Origin: Opisthocomus hoazin
Lineage: Eukaryota > Chordata > Aves > Opisthocomiformes > Opisthocomidae
Direction of reading: 5' to 3'
DNA length: 64,000 bases
NCBI RefSeq assembly: GCF_030867145.1
Contig: NC_134417.1
Coordinates: 5,929,577-5,993,576 of the forward strand
Shown here: positions 62,509 through 64,000 of the stretch, one piece after another
How positions within the stretch are numbered: position 1 is the stretch's first letter
How the letters are laid out: each line of letters opens with the position of its first letter
Translations under genes and position numbers: made by a program
Notes under the pieces: generated by a model
Seen by the model: only the letters and a program-made list of their open reading frames with translations
Told to the model about the DNA's origin: nothing
The model's database searches: none

Positions 62509-63025
62509 GTGACTGTGTTCAGCTCTGGGGTCCCTAGCGCAGCGAAGACCTGGACCTGTTGGAGCGGGGCCAGAGGAGGGCAACAAAAACAGGCTGAGGG
62601 CTGGAGCACCTCTGCTGTGAGGAAAGGCTGCGAGAGCTGGGGCTGTTCAGCCTGGAGAAGAGAGGGCTCTGGGGAGACCTTAGGGCAGCTTTTCAATTTA
62701 TAAAGGGGGCTTATAAAAAGATGGAGAGAGACTTTTTACCAGGGTCTGTGGTGACAGGACAAGGGGCAACAGTTTTAAACTGAAAGAGGGGAGATTTAGA
62801 TGAGGTATAAGGAAGAAATTCTTTGCTATGAGAGCGGTGAGGCACTGGAACAGGTTGCCCGGAGAAGCTGTGCGTGCCCCATCACTGGAAATGTTCAAGG
62901 CCAGGCTGGATGGGGCTTTGAGCAACCTGGTCTAGTGGAAGGTGTCCCTGCCCATGGCAGGGGGGGTTGGACTAGACCGTCTTTGAAGGTCCCCTTCTGA
63001 CCCAAACTATCCTGTGATTTAATGA
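62509..63025 (+). mobile_element. CR1 LINE 3' fragment downstream of the SENP2 promoter
   Basis: About 515 nt from the CTCTGGGGTCC region through GAGAGCTGGGGCTGTTCAGC and TTGGACTAGACCGTCTTTGA to ATCCTGTGATTTAATGA. The frame is broken. It is a different subfamily from the intron 10 and 12 copies, judging by the tail. Confidence 0.9.
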
Positions 63026-64000
63026 TCTCAAGCGCGTGCTTCCCTTTAACTCTCACTTTCAGCAGATGGCTTATTTCCTTACCAGTCCCCTCCACCACTC
63101 TTCCAGAAAACTGGCTGTGGGTGGGAGCTGGAGATGCCTGCCGGGAGCAGCCACTGGCAGCTGCGTTCGGAGCAGAAGTGGACAAGCCATACGTAACTAG
63201 GCGAGGCTGAATTCTGCTTTCTGCGGGGTGGCTTGCAGAAAGATGAAAAAGGAGGCTTTATGGGGCAACTGATCCTTTCAGAGGGGAAAATATTTCCAGC
63301 TTATGAAAATTTCTGAGCCTGCTAGCTTTTTTGTCCTGCAGGGCTTCTTCCCCTTTGTCACCTGAAGATTCAGAGCCTGATGAAGAGTCCAGATTATCCC
63401 ACAACACATAGTCAGGACTAACTGCACAAGTGTGAGTTCATTGCACAAATCACTTGACAAACAGGAGCGAGTCCTGGGAAATACAGCCAGAGAGTGAACT
63501 CCCTTGAAAAATCATTTCAAACTAAAAAAAGGAAGTCCAAAAGAGCATCTGAGAAAGGGGAAGCACAGCATTTGGACTGGGTTTTTTTAAAGAAACCAAA
63601 GTGCTGTTTCCCTCCTGCCTTTCTCATGGTCCCTTGAAAACCCATAAATGAAAAATATTGCTGCTGTTTGTCAAACAGCGACAGCCAGGGACCAGCCAGG
63701 GAGTGAGCTGGTCAAGCAGCCCAGGAGACAGGGCTGTAGCAGCAGCTGAACCCACCGGTGGGACTGGACCTGCTCTAGCCTGCTCATTTCCCTTCTCGTT
63801 CAACCCTGCTAATGCTCGAGGAGTGTTTCACTGGGGGCGAGCGGTTGCGAGGGCACCGCTGCATCTCCTGGGTCGGCATCTGGGACCAGAGAGGATGGGA
63901 ATGCTTGCACTCGCTTCGGAGGGCTTTAGGGTAGGATGGGAGGTAATGGGTATCGACCCAGCATGATGACTGTGGCCCTCAGGCTGGGGGGTCTCACTGG

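Larger units (their letters stand above)
56586..64000. other. Sequence upstream of SENP2, no gene recognised
   Basis: Contains CR1 copies at 57128 and 62509, the 92-nt repeat pair, and the GGGAT array. By human synteny LIPH should lie further on in the + direction, but I recognise none of its exons here. The remaining sequence is unique with scattered GC-rich patches (57.5-57.8, 59.45-59.7 kb). Confidence 0.65.

Noticed and set aside
57407-63966. Search for LIPH or other exons upstream of SENP2
   Set aside because: None of the frames resembles the lipase family (no GXSXG context, no lid or His-containing segments), so no gene is claimed here.

Overview
The window is vertebrate nuclear DNA, almost certainly from a bird. 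The evidence is long GT-AG introns, CpG-island promoters, and several CR1 LINE fragments with the avian type of 3' end (short ATTCTRTGA-like repeats). No bacterial operon, CRISPR array, phage or plasmid feature is present. Two protein-coding genes occupy most of it, tail to tail: IGF2BP2 on the + strand (16 coding exons, 4357-30077) and SENP2 on the - strand (17 coding exons, 55516-34934). Human 3q27 has the same convergent pair.

Layout. 1-3.9 kb is upstream sequence with only a CR1 stub. 3.85-5.35 kb is the CpG-island promoter and exons 1-2 of IGF2BP2. 5.1-14.9 kb is IGF2BP2 intron 2, the gene's largest, holding an AT-rich segment, a kappaB-like site and a long pyrimidine minisatellite. 14.9-30.1 kb holds exons 3-16. 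A 5'-truncated but long-open CR1 sits in intron 12, and a shorter CR1 of the same kind in intron 10. 30.1-31.2 kb is the IGF2BP2 3'UTR, with two let-7 seed matches near its end. 31.2-34.4 kb separates the genes. 34.4-55.5 kb is SENP2, with a decayed CR1 in intron 5. 54.9-56.5 kb is the SENP2 CpG island, with a 60-bp tandem repeat. 56.6-64 kb shows no recognisable exon but has two CR1 copies, a (GGGAT)n array and a pair of diverged direct repeats I cannot name. In human the next gene on this side is LIPH; none of its exons was recognised here.

Gene products. IGF2BP2 is a cytoplasmic RNA-binding protein (two RRMs, four KH domains with GKEG, GKEG, GKKG and GKGG loops) that binds and stabilises target mRNAs. 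The spliced model is 604 codons from the first ATG, or 599 from a better-placed second ATG, the human length. SENP2 is a SUMO-specific cysteine protease. The spliced model is 590 residues (human 589) with His479, Asp496, Gln543 and Cys549 all present. The two genes are not known to share a pathway; their neighbourhood is conserved synteny.

I found no clearly new biological system. The most unusual features are stop-free, in-frame retained-intron possibilities in IGF2BP2 (intron 1, and intron 12 into the CR1 reverse transcriptase), an in-frame 18-nt candidate microexon, direct CR1 repeats flanking exons 11-12, and the unexplained 92-nt duplicated element near 58.9 and 60.0 kb. Exon coordinates were derived by hand from splice sites, phase and remembered family sequences, without any database search.
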